Assembly: GCA_017642565.1 (NCBI GenBank) | Contig: JAGCOU010000014.1 | Coordinates: forward strand, 1 to 31,176 | Origin: Alphaproteobacteria bacterium | GTDB taxonomy: Bacteria; Pseudomonadota; Alphaproteobacteria; Rs-D84 | DNA length: 31,176 bases | Direction: 5' to 3' | Part shown: one piece after another, positions 1-7,742 of the stretch | Layout of the letters: the number at the start of each line of letters is the position of its first letter | How positions within the stretch are numbered: position 1 is the first letter of the stretch | The notes under the pieces: model-generated | Databases searched by the model: none | What the model was told of the DNA's origin: nothing | The model's input: only the letters and a program-made list of their open reading frames with translations | Program-made: the position numbers and the translations under genes

Positions 1-6
1 CAATAT

Positions 7-31
7 TAAAACGCACCACAAGGGTGCGTTT
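7..31 (-). terminator. Hairpin terminator of tRNA-Gln
   Basis: Read on the minus strand, a stem ACGCACC/GGTGCGT (arms 11-17 and 23-29, extended by A-T pairs) with a 5-base loop is followed by TTTT. It lies just past the CCA end of the tRNA. The flanking heptamers CAATATT (1-7) and AATATTG (33-39) are also complementary, so a longer stem could reach into the CCA end. The U-tract is short and runs towards the window edge. Confidence 0.6.
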
Positions 32-37
32 GAATAT

Positions 38-111
38 TGGTTGGAGCGCACGGATTCGAACCATGATAAAGAGAACCAAAATCTCTTGTCCTACCATTAG
101 ACGACGCTCCA
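38..111 (-). tRNA. tRNA-Gln (anticodon TTG)
   Basis: The reverse complement folds as a cloverleaf. The 7-bp acceptor stem is TGGAGCG/CGCTCCA. The anticodon stem AGAGA/TCTCT closes the loop TTTTGGT, giving anticodon UUG, which reads CAA. The T-loop TTCGAAT is standard. The discriminator A and the CCA end are encoded (positions 38-41). It is transcribed away from the marR operon, and no other tRNA lies beside it. Confidence 0.95.
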
Positions 112-193
112 AGGACTCTCGCAATTATACATTCTTTATCTGCTTTTGCAATAAAATTTTTTACCAGAAGGTGATTTTTTTCAAAATTTGCTC

Positions 194-221
194 TTGATTT
201 ATTTTTCAATATATATATAAT
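194..221 (+). promoter_or_regulatory. Candidate sigma-70 promoter of the marR efflux operon
   Basis: TTGATT (194-199) and TATAAT (216-221) are separated by 16 bp, about 50 bp before the marR start. Downstream, TTTTTAAT (230-237) and ATTAAAAA (255-262) form an inverted repeat between promoter and ribosome binding site, a plausible autoregulatory operator for a MarR protein. The whole stretch is AT-rich, so the operator reading is weak; the promoter elements are good matches. Confidence 0.55.
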
Positions 222-270
222 CGTTAAAGTTTTTAATGATTTAATTTTTGAATAATTAAAAAGGTGACAC

Positions 271-720
271 ATGACACATAACGAAGTGACACAATTGATG
301 GCTGAAAATATGCGGATTATGGGCCGCCTGTCGAGCCGTTTGACACCACTTTTTGAAGAGGTTTCAAAAAATTCGCGTCAACAACTTTCGGTTCTAGTCA
401 GGCTTTATTTGGCTGGAAAAATTAAATTAAAAGATTTTGCCAATCAAGAAGTTATTTCCACGGCAAATCTTTGTGCTGTTTTTCGCAAGTTAGAAGCAGA
501 AAAACTGGTTGTTCGCACTGTGGATGCGACTGATCACAGAGATACTTGGTACGAAGTGACTAAATCGGGCAAAGTTTTGGCTGAAAAATTAATAGATAAA
601 TTTATGAAAGGTGTTGAATCTTTGTGCAAAGTTTTGCCAGAAAAAGACGAAGATACCTTGGCTGAAACCGTTAAAACTATGAATGGTATTTTGAAAAAGA
701 TGGAGGCATTAAATGCGTAG
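271..720 (+). CDS. MarR-family transcriptional regulator
   Basis: A 149-residue protein of normal MarR size, with an N-terminal dimerisation helix and a central winged helix-turn-helix. The recognition segment is around residues 60-80 (STANLCAVFRKLEAEKLVVR), followed by the wing with RDTWYEVTKSG, the position of the family's 'D.R...v.LT..G' motif. The start is supported by AAGGTGAC upstream. It is the first gene of an operon with a TolC-like protein, an adaptor and an RND permease, and its stop overlaps the next start by 8 bp. MarR proteins next to efflux genes usually repress them and release DNA on binding a small phenolic or amphipathic ligand. That role and any ligand are inferred here. 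Confidence 0.9.
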   Translation: MTHNEVTQLMAENMRIMGRLSSRLTPLFEEVSKNSRQQLSVLVRLYLAGKIKLKDFANQEVISTANLCAVFRKLEAEKLVVRTVDATDHRDTWYEVTKSGKVLAEKLIDKFMKGVESLCKVLPEKDEDTLAETVKTMNGILKKMEALNA

Positions 721-2020
721 GTATTTAATTTGTGTATTGTGTACGCTGTTTTGTGTTCCAAATGCTTGGGCACTTGATTTATCGTTGAAAGACGCAGTCG
801 ATAAAATTGTTGCTGAATCTAACGATTTAAAATCGGCAGAGGCAAATGTAAAAAAAGCACGTGCTCAATTAAGTGCGGTTAATGCTAATCGTTGGATGTC
901 AATAGACGGAACGGTGTCTTATATGAATTTGATAAATGTCAAAGACCCAAGAGACCATAATGGTGTCGAAATCCCGAGTGATATCGGCGCACTTTTGGGC
1001 AGTGTTATCCCGCTTAACGAAATTCCAGATAATATTTTTTCGGCGGGCGTTCAAATAACTCAACCTATTTACACTTTTGGAAAAATAGGCAATGCAGTAG
1101 ATGCAGTGCATGATGCGATTGATATGTCTAAATCTGCCAAAGAATTAACATCGCGCGAAGTAAAATACGCTGCTGCAAATCTTTATTGGACTGCGAAAAT
1201 GACAGATGGAATTGTGAGTGCGAGCCAGAAAAACCTTGATAATGCACGTGCAGCCCGTAAAAAATTAACCGCGGCAGGACGCGCAAACAGAAGCAATTTG
1301 ATAAAAATAGAATCTGACATTGCAACCAAAGAAATCAATTTATCTGATGCTGAATTTAATCGTGATACAGCGTACAGAATGTTGAAAATTATGGCGGGAA
1401 TCGATGAAAAAGAAGATTTAGTTTTGACTGATAATTTTCCTGATTCTTTTGAAGATTTGGATGCCAAAGAATTAAAATCAAATCCAGAATGGGATATTTA
1501 TCAAAAGCAAATTAAAATGTATGAATCAAACGCTTCGTCTAAACGTGCGGGCGGTTATCCAACTTTGGCGGCGGTTGGTTCGTATTCTTATTATTCTTTG
1601 GGAACGGACACAGGAAATATGTTCGACAAAGAAGGCAGTCAATCGGCTTATTGGGGCTTGGCATTAAAAGTACCTTTGTTTAATGGTGGACTGCATTCTG
1701 CAAATGCCACGATAGAAGCGATGAATGCAGAAAATGCGCGTCAAGATTTAGATAAATCTAAGAAATTAAAAACCGAAGAATATAATACTGCAGTCAAAAA
1801 ATACAAACATCTTTGTGATAATTTAAGCAAATTGAACGAAGCGCATGCATTGGCTCAAAAGGCTTACGATGTTTCTGCTAATCGTTTTGGCGCAGGTCAA
1901 ACTTCGGCCATAGAATTGTCTGATGTATCAAGTGCTTTGTATCAAATGGATATGGCTGTTTTGAACGCTAAATATAATATTTTAATGGCAGGTGAATCTG
2001 TAAAAAAGTTAGGTGAATAA
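713..2020 (+). CDS. TolC-family outer membrane efflux protein
   Basis: A 435-residue protein with an N-terminal signal peptide of about 20 residues (MRRYLICVLCTLFCVPNAWA). Two tandem outer-membrane-efflux repeats follow, each rich in long alpha-helix (for example AEANVKKARAQLSAVNANR near the start), with a beta segment in each half (QITQPIYTFGKIG; LKVPLFNGGLHSANA). 'P.f.gG' before the long helix is typical of the family. The length is normal for a TolC/OprM-type trimer forming the outer membrane channel of a tripartite pump. The start overlaps the end of marR, giving translational coupling. Partners are the adaptor and RND permease downstream. It could in principle also serve another exporter, since TolC proteins are promiscuous. 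Confidence 0.92.
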   Translation: MRRYLICVLCTLFCVPNAWALDLSLKDAVDKIVAESNDLKSAEANVKKARAQLSAVNANRWMSIDGTVSYMNLINVKDPRDHNGVEIPSDIGALLGSVIPLNEIPDNIFSAGVQITQPIYTFGKIGNAVDAVHDAIDMSKSAKELTSREVKYAAANLYWTAKMTDGIVSASQKNLDNARAARKKLTAAGRANRSNLIKIESDIATKEINLSDAEFNRDTAYRMLKIMAGIDEKEDLVLTDNFPDSFEDLDAKELKSNPEWDIYQKQIKMYESNASSKRAGGYPTLAAVGSYSYYSLGTDTGNMFDKEGSQSAYWGLALKVPLFNGGLHSANATIEAMNAENARQDLDKSKKLKTEEYNTAVKKYKHLCDNLSKLNEAHALAQKAYDVSANRFGAGQTSAIELSDVSSALYQMDMAVLNAKYNILMAGESVKKLGE

Positions 2021-2021
2021 A

Positions 2022-2639
2022 ATGATAACAACTGAAAAATTTGAACAAATTGTAAAAAATTTTAATACACCAAAAAATAAAAAAATTATTTATAGAACCC
2101 TTATTGGGTTGGCGATATTAATTGTTGGATACAGATTTTATTCTGTGGGAAAAGAAAGCAATTTTAACGTGTTTAACATCATAAGAAACAATGCTGCCCA
2201 AGGAACGCCGGTCACAGTGTTAAAAATGCAAAAAACAAATGGCGTTTTATTAGAGCCTTTGACAATAAAAAGCAATCGCAGTTTTGTATCAGGTGCGCGT
2301 ATATCTGTATTTAAACCAGGTCAAAAAATCGGCAATTGTAAAATAGTTTCTGTGTCTCATAACATAGATTTAGATACAGGCATGCATATAATAAGAACTT
2401 CAAAATGTAAAGACGGACTTCAGTATGTAGAAAAAGAAAAAAATGGTTTTTATATTCCTGTGTCCGCAATACATGGAAACGCTGTATACATTGAAAACAG
2501 TGGTATTGCCGAGAAACGTGAAATAGTAATCGAAGACCGAGACGCTCAAAATGTATTGATAAAATCTGGCATAGCAGATGGTGATATTGTGATTTTATCA
2601 AATGTCACAGAAAACGAAAAAGTTAAAGTTATTAAATAA
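2022..2639 (+). CDS. Minimal RND periplasmic adaptor (membrane-fusion protein) lacking lipoyl and hairpin domains
   Basis: A 205-residue protein starting at ATG 2022, chosen because AGGTGA (2011-2016) sits at correct distance; an in-frame GTG at 2013 overlaps that site. A short cytoplasmic N-terminus precedes one membrane helix (about residues 24-41, TLIGLAILIVGYRFYSVG). The periplasmic part resembles only the second half of an AcrA/HlyD-type adaptor: a beta-barrel with the turn FKPGQKIGNCKIVSVSHNIDLDTG (read in two parts, compare 'G.V..i.p.id..tRt') and a membrane-proximal domain (YIPVSAIHGNAVYIE, then IKSGIADGDIVIL). The lipoyl domain and coiled-coil hairpin, which normally reach TolC, are absent. 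Typical adaptors have 350-400 residues. There is no frameshift signature and the gene is tightly spaced between its partners, so it looks functional rather than decayed. The family call rests on motifs and context. Confidence 0.72.
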   Translation: MITTEKFEQIVKNFNTPKNKKIIYRTLIGLAILIVGYRFYSVGKESNFNVFNIIRNNAAQGTPVTVLKMQKTNGVLLEPLTIKSNRSFVSGARISVFKPGQKIGNCKIVSVSHNIDLDTGMHIIRTSKCKDGLQYVEKEKNGFYIPVSAIHGNAVYIENSGIAEKREIVIEDRDAQNVLIKSGIADGDIVILSNVTENEKVKVIK

Positions 2640-2656
2640 AGCAAAGGAAATTTAAA

Positions 2657-5600
2657 ATGTTAAAATTCTTTATTCGTAAACCTGTCACAACAATCATGTT
2701 TGTTTTGTTTTTTGTGATATTGGGTATAGTGTCTTTCCCGAAAATGAATGTAGAACGCACACCATCGGTTGATTTTCCGTATGTAACCGCGACATTTATT
2801 TATCCTGGTGCATCAAGCGAAGAAATAGAAACACAAGTTGCAAAAAAAGCAGAAAATGCTATGTCTGAAGTGGCGGGTGTAAAGAAAATATCTTCCCAAG
2901 TTTATGAAAATATGGCGTATGTTATCGCTGAATTTAATTTGGGGGTGAATGTTGACGACAAAGCGAATGAGGTCAAAGCAAAAATAGACGGACTTGCAAA
3001 CGAATTCCCAGACGATTTAAAACAGCCGGTGATTGCAAAATTAAACCCACTTCAAACCCCGGTGTTAGACATAGTTATTCGTGGTGGTAACCCCAGAGAT
3101 GTTGAAAAATATGTGACAGACAGTCTTTCAAATAAAATTACAGCGGTCAAAGGCGTTGCATCTGTCAATACTTTTGGTGGTCTGCAAAGGGCAGTGCGCA
3201 TAGCGATGGACCCAGATTTAATGGCTGCGTATGGTGTTACAATTACAGATATAGTAACAGCGGTTGCGACACATAATTTAAATGTCCCAAGTGGAAAAAT
3301 AGAAACAACTGTTAACAGTGAAAATGTTAGATTCATAGGTGAATTTCAAAATGTTCAAGAAATCGCAAACCTTGAAATTACAACTGTTGAAGGCGAAACA
3401 TTTAAATTGGAAGAAGTTGCGACTGTTACAGATGCAGCGCGTGATATTGAAAAAGGCGCAATACATAACGGAGAAAGTGTTGTTATTTTATCTGTAGTCA
3501 AAGCGAGTGATGGTAATGCGATAAAAATATCAAAAGCCTTGCGTAAAAAATTGCCAGATTTGCAACAAGATTTACAAAATCATTTCCAAGATGCGACAAT
3601 GGAAATTGTTTCAGATTCTTCTGTCCATGTATCAGAAGATACTCGCGATACAATTTATGGTATTATTATCGGTGTTATATTTACGATTCTTGTGTTGCTT
3701 GGTTTCACAGGTAACTGGCGTTCTACGATTATTGCAGGTGTTGTGATTCCTGCATCATTATTATCAGGTTTCTTTTTAATGAACGGGTCAGGCTTTACAA
3801 TAAACGCAATGACACTTTTGGCATACGCTACGGCGCTCGGGACATTGGTGTCAAACGCGATTATTTTGATTGAATCAGCACTAAGCGAATTGCGTGCAGG
3901 TAAAACACCAGAAGCCGCAGCAGAAGAAGGAACCAGAAAAGTAGCAGTTCCTGTATTAGCAGGCGTTGGAACAAATGTCGTGGTGTTTTTGCCCCTCGCA
4001 TTTATGGGTGGCATAGTTGGGCAATTTATGTTGCAATTTGGTATGACAGTTGTGTATTTAACTTTGCTGTCTTTGCTGTTTTCATTTACTTTGACACCTA
4101 TGATGATAGCAAAATTATTAAGATTGACTGAACATAAACAGACAAAACAAGAAACCAAAGAAATAAAACAACATAACGAAAAATCTCGTATTCACAAATG
4201 GTATGAATATCAACAAAAGCGTCCAGGACTTGTGATTTTAGGCGCGTTTGCAGTATTGATTTTGTCTTCTCAGTTAATGCGTTTTGTTGGAAATGAATTT
4301 TCTCCGTCAACAGACGCAAACGAAATCACAATCATAGCACGTGCACCTATGGGCAGTGTTTATGCAAACACAGAATCTATTGCAAAAGAAATTGAACAAC
4401 GTGTCTCAAAGTTTCCAGAAGTAGAATCTACAACAACAAAAATTGGCGACAAAGGAGTTCAAAATATAAGTATGAAACTGACTTTGGTAGATGTCAGCAA
4501 ACGCAGAATAAGCGATAAAAAGTTGGCTCAAAAAATATTGCCTGAACTCGCAAATATCCCGAACGCAGAAATTCAAATTCGTGCTGGTGAAAATATGAGC
4601 GGTGCAGGTATTAATTCTGATATGCAATTAAACATTTATGGTGAAGATGATGCAAAAAGAACAATGTATGCAAATCAAATTATCAAAATAGTAAACCAAA
4701 TAGACGCAGTGCAAAGTGCTGTTATCTCTCAGCAAACACCAAATAATGAAATTCGTTTTATTCCTGATAATGAAAAAATGAATTTTTGGGGTGTAAAGAA
4801 CTCTCAAGCGGGCTCTACTTTGCGTACAGCGTTGTTTGGAAACGACACATATAAATACAAAGAGCAAGGTGATGAATACCCGATAATTTTGGAATTTGAT
4901 AAACAGTTTAAAAAACAATCTATGTTTGATAGCGTTTATGTAAATTCGCACAAAGGTATGGTGGCGCTTTCGCAACTCGGGAGTTTGGAAAATACCCCCG
5001 CTACATCAAATATTTATCGTATTGATAAAACGCGTGTCACAGAAATAGATATCAATATTGGTAAATCTACTATTGGACCTGTTCAGGCACAAATTCAAAA
5101 AGAACTTGATAAACTAGATTGGGAAAACGGATATTATGCGTCTTTTGCGGGTATGTCTGAAATCCAAGAAGAATCAACCGCAGAAATTGCGCAGGCATTT
5201 TTACTAGCGACTATTTTGACCTTTATGTTGCTGGCGGCGATTATGAATTCGTTTGTTCATCCGTTTACAATTGCAACATCTATTATAACGAGTTTTGCAG
5301 GCGTATTCATAATGCTGTTTTTGTCCGGCGCTTCGATGAATGTGGGAGCTATGTTGGCATTCATTATGTTGGTGGGACTTGTGGTTAATAATAATATTTT
5401 GGTTTTGGAACCGACTGTTCAACGCGTTCAAAATGGCGAAGACGCAAAAACAGTATTGTGGCAAGAGTTGATGGATAAAAAGCGTATGATTTGGATGACG
5501 AGTATCGCGATTGTTGCTGGTATGTTGCCACAACTTTGGTCTAATGACGGTATGAAGGTCGCGATGGGTGCGGTCATGATAGGTGGTATGATAGCATCAC

Positions 5601-5680
5601 TTATCTGGACATTTACTTTGACACCGTCTATATTCTTTGTGATGGAAAAATTACGCAACAAAATACAAAACAAAAGGTAG
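2657..5680 (+). CDS. RND-superfamily efflux permease, HAE-1/AcrB-like, without the canonical proton-relay residues
   Basis: A 1007-residue protein with AcrB-type architecture: TM1 at residues 9-28, a first large periplasmic loop (porter and docking domains), TM2-TM6 from about 335, a charged cytoplasmic loop near 490-515, TM7 near 525, a second periplasmic loop, and TM8-TM12 from about 850. Family motifs are present (FPKMNVERTPSVDFP; PGASSEEIE; DDK...VK.KID). At TM4, AcrB has LLVDDAIVVVEN; here it is TLVSNAIILIES, so the two proton-carrying aspartates are Ser399 and Asn400. At TM10, AcrB GLSAKNAIL reads GLVVNNNIL, so the key lysine is Asn911. The ribosome binding site AAAGGAA precedes the ATG. 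It is the inner membrane pump of the operon. Substrate is unknown, and the coupling mechanism is doubtful because of the missing residues. Confidence 0.93.
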   Translation: MLKFFIRKPVTTIMFVLFFVILGIVSFPKMNVERTPSVDFPYVTATFIYPGASSEEIETQVAKKAENAMSEVAGVKKISSQVYENMAYVIAEFNLGVNVDDKANEVKAKIDGLANEFPDDLKQPVIAKLNPLQTPVLDIVIRGGNPRDVEKYVTDSLSNKITAVKGVASVNTFGGLQRAVRIAMDPDLMAAYGVTITDIVTAVATHNLNVPSGKIETTVNSENVRFIGEFQNVQEIANLEITTVEGETFKLEEVATVTDAARDIEKGAIHNGESVVILSVVKASDGNAIKISKALRKKLPDLQQDLQNHFQDATMEIVSDSSVHVSEDTRDTIYGIIIGVIFTILVLLGFTGNWRSTIIAGVVIPASLLSGFFLMNGSGFTINAMTLLAYATALGTLVSNAIILIESALSELRAGKTPEAAAEEGTRKVAVPVLAGVGTNVVVFLPLAFMGGIVGQFMLQFGMTVVYLTLLSLLFSFTLTPMMIAKLLRLTEHKQTKQETKEIKQHNEKSRIHKWYEYQQKRPGLVILGAFAVLILSSQLMRFVGNEFSPSTDANEITIIARAPMGSVYANTESIAKEIEQRVSKFPEVESTTTKIGDKGVQNISMKLTLVDVSKRRISDKKLAQKILPELANIPNAEIQIRAGENMSGAGINSDMQLNIYGEDDAKRTMYANQIIKIVNQIDAVQSAVISQQTPNNEIRFIPDNEKMNFWGVKNSQAGSTLRTALFGNDTYKYKEQGDEYPIILEFDKQFKKQSMFDSVYVNSHKGMVALSQLGSLENTPATSNIYRIDKTRVTEIDINIGKSTIGPVQAQIQKELDKLDWENGYYASFAGMSEIQEESTAEIAQAFLLATILTFMLLAAIMNSFVHPFTIATSIITSFAGVFIMLFLSGASMNVGAMLAFIMLVGLVVNNNILVLEPTVQRVQNGEDAKTVLWQELMDKKRMIWMTSIAIVAGMLPQLWSNDGMKVAMGAVMIGGMIASLIWTFTLTPSIFFVMEKLRNKIQNKR

Positions 5681-5683
5681 AAC

Positions 5684-6280
5684 ATGTTAAAAAAAGAGAA
5701 TGTAGTAATTTTTGATTTTGATGGAACGTTATCAGCCAGTGATTCAAATTGGGAATTTTTCAAATATTGTTTTAAACACTCGTTAAGACCGTGGTTGTTT
5801 TTGCCATTTGTTATTGCGGGAGTCACGGCTATAAAATTCAATCATAATAGCACTTGGGGACGTAAAAAGATGCGCTGTTTCATAACGGCTGAGATGGTAA
5901 AAGACTTTTCTCAAAATGTGATAAAATGGCACAAACAAAATAGGTTTGGCTGGGCAAAAGAACAGGTAGCCAAAGAAAAGAAAGCAGGCAACAAAGTTCT
6001 TTTAATTTCTGCATCGCCTGATTATTTAGTTCCTGAATTGGTAAAAGATATGAATTTTGATGCAGTGATATGTTCACAAATGAAAAAAGAAAAGCCGTAT
6101 GAATATAATTTTTTTTGTTGGGGTAAAAACAAAGTAATCGCTATGGATAATTGGGCACGAGAACATAAGTGTATTCCAAACCTGGTGCGTGCTTACTCTG
6201 ACAGCAAATATGATATGCCAATAATGAAAATTGCAAAAGAGCAAGTATGGATAGACCCTAAAACCGGTTTGCGAAAATAA
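5684..6280 (+). CDS. HAD-superfamily subfamily IB phosphatase, PgpC-like
   Basis: A 198-residue HAD hydrolase. Motif I is IFDFDGT with nucleophile Asp11 and acid/base Asp13, motif II is LLISAS (Ser), and motif IV is YSDSKYDMPIM with paired aspartates. The hydrophobic stretch after motif I (PWLFLPFVIAGVTAI) and the order of motifs resemble PgpC-type phosphatidylglycerophosphate phosphatases, which also carry a membrane-associated cap there. Other HAD-IB members (phosphoserine phosphatase or phosphocholine phosphatase types) cannot be excluded. The gene follows the RND permease by 3 bp and is the last of the operon before a strong terminator, so it is co-transcribed with the efflux genes, which may mean a link to membrane-lipid homeostasis. 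That link is inference. Confidence 0.75.
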   Translation: MLKKENVVIFDFDGTLSASDSNWEFFKYCFKHSLRPWLFLPFVIAGVTAIKFNHNSTWGRKKMRCFITAEMVKDFSQNVIKWHKQNRFGWAKEQVAKEKKAGNKVLLISASPDYLVPELVKDMNFDAVICSQMKKEKPYEYNFFCWGKNKVIAMDNWAREHKCIPNLVRAYSDSKYDMPIMKIAKEQVWIDPKTGLRK

Positions 6281-6285
6281 CATTT

Positions 6286-6311
6286 ACCGCCACGATTGTG
6301 GCGGTTTTTTT
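6286..6311 (+). terminator. Rho-independent terminator of the efflux operon
   Basis: The 18-base near-palindrome CCGCCACGATTGTGGCGG (6287-6304), extended by an outer A-T pair, is followed by a run of 7 T. The T-run contains the reverse-complement stop codon of the convergent rmuC. The same 18-mer occurs in reverse complement at 19451-19468 as another terminator. Confidence 0.92.
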
Positions 6312-7188
6312 AATCTTCACCGAAATCCATTTCGCGTATTTTTTCAGCCCTTGGTGTTATTTTAGAAATCGAAGTTTGTATGTCATTTATGTCTTTTTGA
6401 GCCAATGCAAAATGTTGGTCTACTTTTGATGCGCGTTCGTCAAGACGACCAAGATCTGCCAATAATAATTCCAGTTCTTTTTTTATTTTTGTTGCTACGC
6501 GTTTGATTTTTATGTCGCTCAGTATTGCGCGTATAGTGTTCAAAGTTGCCCAAAGTGTTGCTGGCGATACAATAAAGACTTTCTTGTGTGCCGCGTATTC
6601 TATGGTGTCTGGGAATTGTGTGTGCAATTCCATAAATATAGATTCAGAAGCAATGAACATCATCGCGCTTTCTGCAGTTACACCAGAAATTATGTATTTT
6701 TCGGCGATTGCGTCTATGTGTTTACGAACATCTAATTCAAATTGTTTGCGGGCGCCCATATCGTTTTTGTTTTCTAAAATCCTATTGTAACTTTCGAGTG
6801 GAAATTTACTGTCGATAACCATATCCCCAGGCGGATAAGGCAACCTTATTACACAATCAGGGCGAACACCCGTTGATAAAACGCTTTGAAAAGCGTAAGT
6901 CTCAGGTGGCATAATATCGCGCACCAAATCTTCAAGTTGTCTTTCGCCAAATGTTCCGCGTGCCTGTTTGTTGCCCATCAAAATGTCTTTGAAATTAGCA
7001 ATGTCGCCACTGATGTTTTTTAATTCAATTGCGTTTTGGGACAGCATACCCAATCTTTCAGCCAATCTTTCGCGCAATCTTGCATTGTCTTCGCGAAGTC
7101 CTGATATATCTACGGTTGGTTTGCGAAATATTAATACAAGCAGTAAAAAAACTATAACGCTGAGCAATATTAAAATATAAGTTGTCAT
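6310..7188 (-). CDS. rmuC: RmuC-family DNA recombination protein
   Basis: A 292-residue protein with an N-terminal membrane anchor (about residues 4-20, YILILLSVIVFLLLVLIF), a coiled-coil segment (about 33-75), and the RmuC core, including GTFGERQLEDLV, VRPDCVIRLP, VIDSKFPLESYNR and the MFIASESIF...L region. In E. coli, RmuC limits inversions at short inverted repeats and has a restriction-nuclease-like fold. This copy is shorter than the E. coli protein, mainly in the coiled coil, as in other small alphaproteobacterial genomes. The start is supported by AAGGA. It is divergent from def across a 53-bp gap, and its stop codon lies inside the T-run of the opposing terminator. Confidence 0.9.
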   Translation of the reverse strand: MTTYILILLSVIVFLLLVLIFRKPTVDISGLREDNARLRERLAERLGMLSQNAIELKNISGDIANFKDILMGNKQARGTFGERQLEDLVRDIMPPETYAFQSVLSTGVRPDCVIRLPYPPGDMVIDSKFPLESYNRILENKNDMGARKQFELDVRKHIDAIAEKYIISGVTAESAMMFIASESIFMELHTQFPDTIEYAAHKKVFIVSPATLWATLNTIRAILSDIKIKRVATKIKKELELLLADLGRLDERASKVDQHFALAQKDINDIQTSISKITPRAEKIREMDFGED

Positions 7189-7241
7189 TTGAAAATCCTT
7201 TGCTACAATCTATACCTAATGATTATAAAAAGGTTTTATAA

Positions 7242-7742
7242 ATGTTGCAAATGAAACTTTGTGGAGATTTAGTTTTGCGTGAAAAATGCGATGCTGTGTC
7301 GACTATTACGCCAGAGTTATTAAAAACTATGGATGAAATGGTGAAAATGATGCAGGAACAAAATGGCGTAGGTCTTGCAGCGCCCCAGGTTGGGTTCAAA
7401 GAAAGATTTTTGGTTATGATGAATCCAGATACTAATGAAATATACCGTATGATTAACCCAACAATAGTTTCCAAAAGCGATGAAACTTGTGTTATGGAAG
7501 AAGGGTGCCTGTCAGTGCTGGGTCCCGATGGATTGCCTGTGTATTCCCATGTTCGCCGCCCGTCAAGTGTCAAAGTAGAATGGACAGATGAACACGGCAA
7601 TAAGCAAATTGCACAAATGGCAGGAACTATTGCGCGCATAGTGCAACACGAAACAGACCATTTGGACGGTGTTTTATTCATAGATTATTTATCTGGTGTA
7701 AAACGCGAAATGGTTATGCGCAAGGTAAGACGGAGACATTAA
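7242..7742 (+). CDS. def: Peptide deformylase
   Basis: A 166-residue enzyme that removes the N-formyl group from new proteins. All three metal-site motifs are present: GVGLAAPQVG, EEGCLS (cysteine ligand) and QHETDHLDG (two histidine ligands and catalytic Glu). Length is normal. AAAGG lies upstream of the ATG. A possible promoter TTGCTA (7200-7205) - 18 bp - TATAAA (7224-7229) would give a very short leader. The stop is immediately followed by the fmt start with no gap, so the formylation and deformylation pair is translationally linked, the common bacterial arrangement. Confidence 0.97.
   Translation: MLQMKLCGDLVLREKCDAVSTITPELLKTMDEMVKMMQEQNGVGLAAPQVGFKERFLVMMNPDTNEIYRMINPTIVSKSDETCVMEEGCLSVLGPDGLPVYSHVRRPSSVKVEWTDEHGNKQIAQMAGTIARIVQHETDHLDGVLFIDYLSGVKREMVMRKVRRRH

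Noticed and set aside
2013..2021. Upstream GTG start for the short adaptor
   Set aside because: It lies within the AGGTGA ribosome binding site that serves ATG 2022.
3655..4158. 167-codon minus-strand frame inside the RND permease gene
   Set aside because: Antisense shadow of conserved membrane helices with no start signal or recognisable motif.
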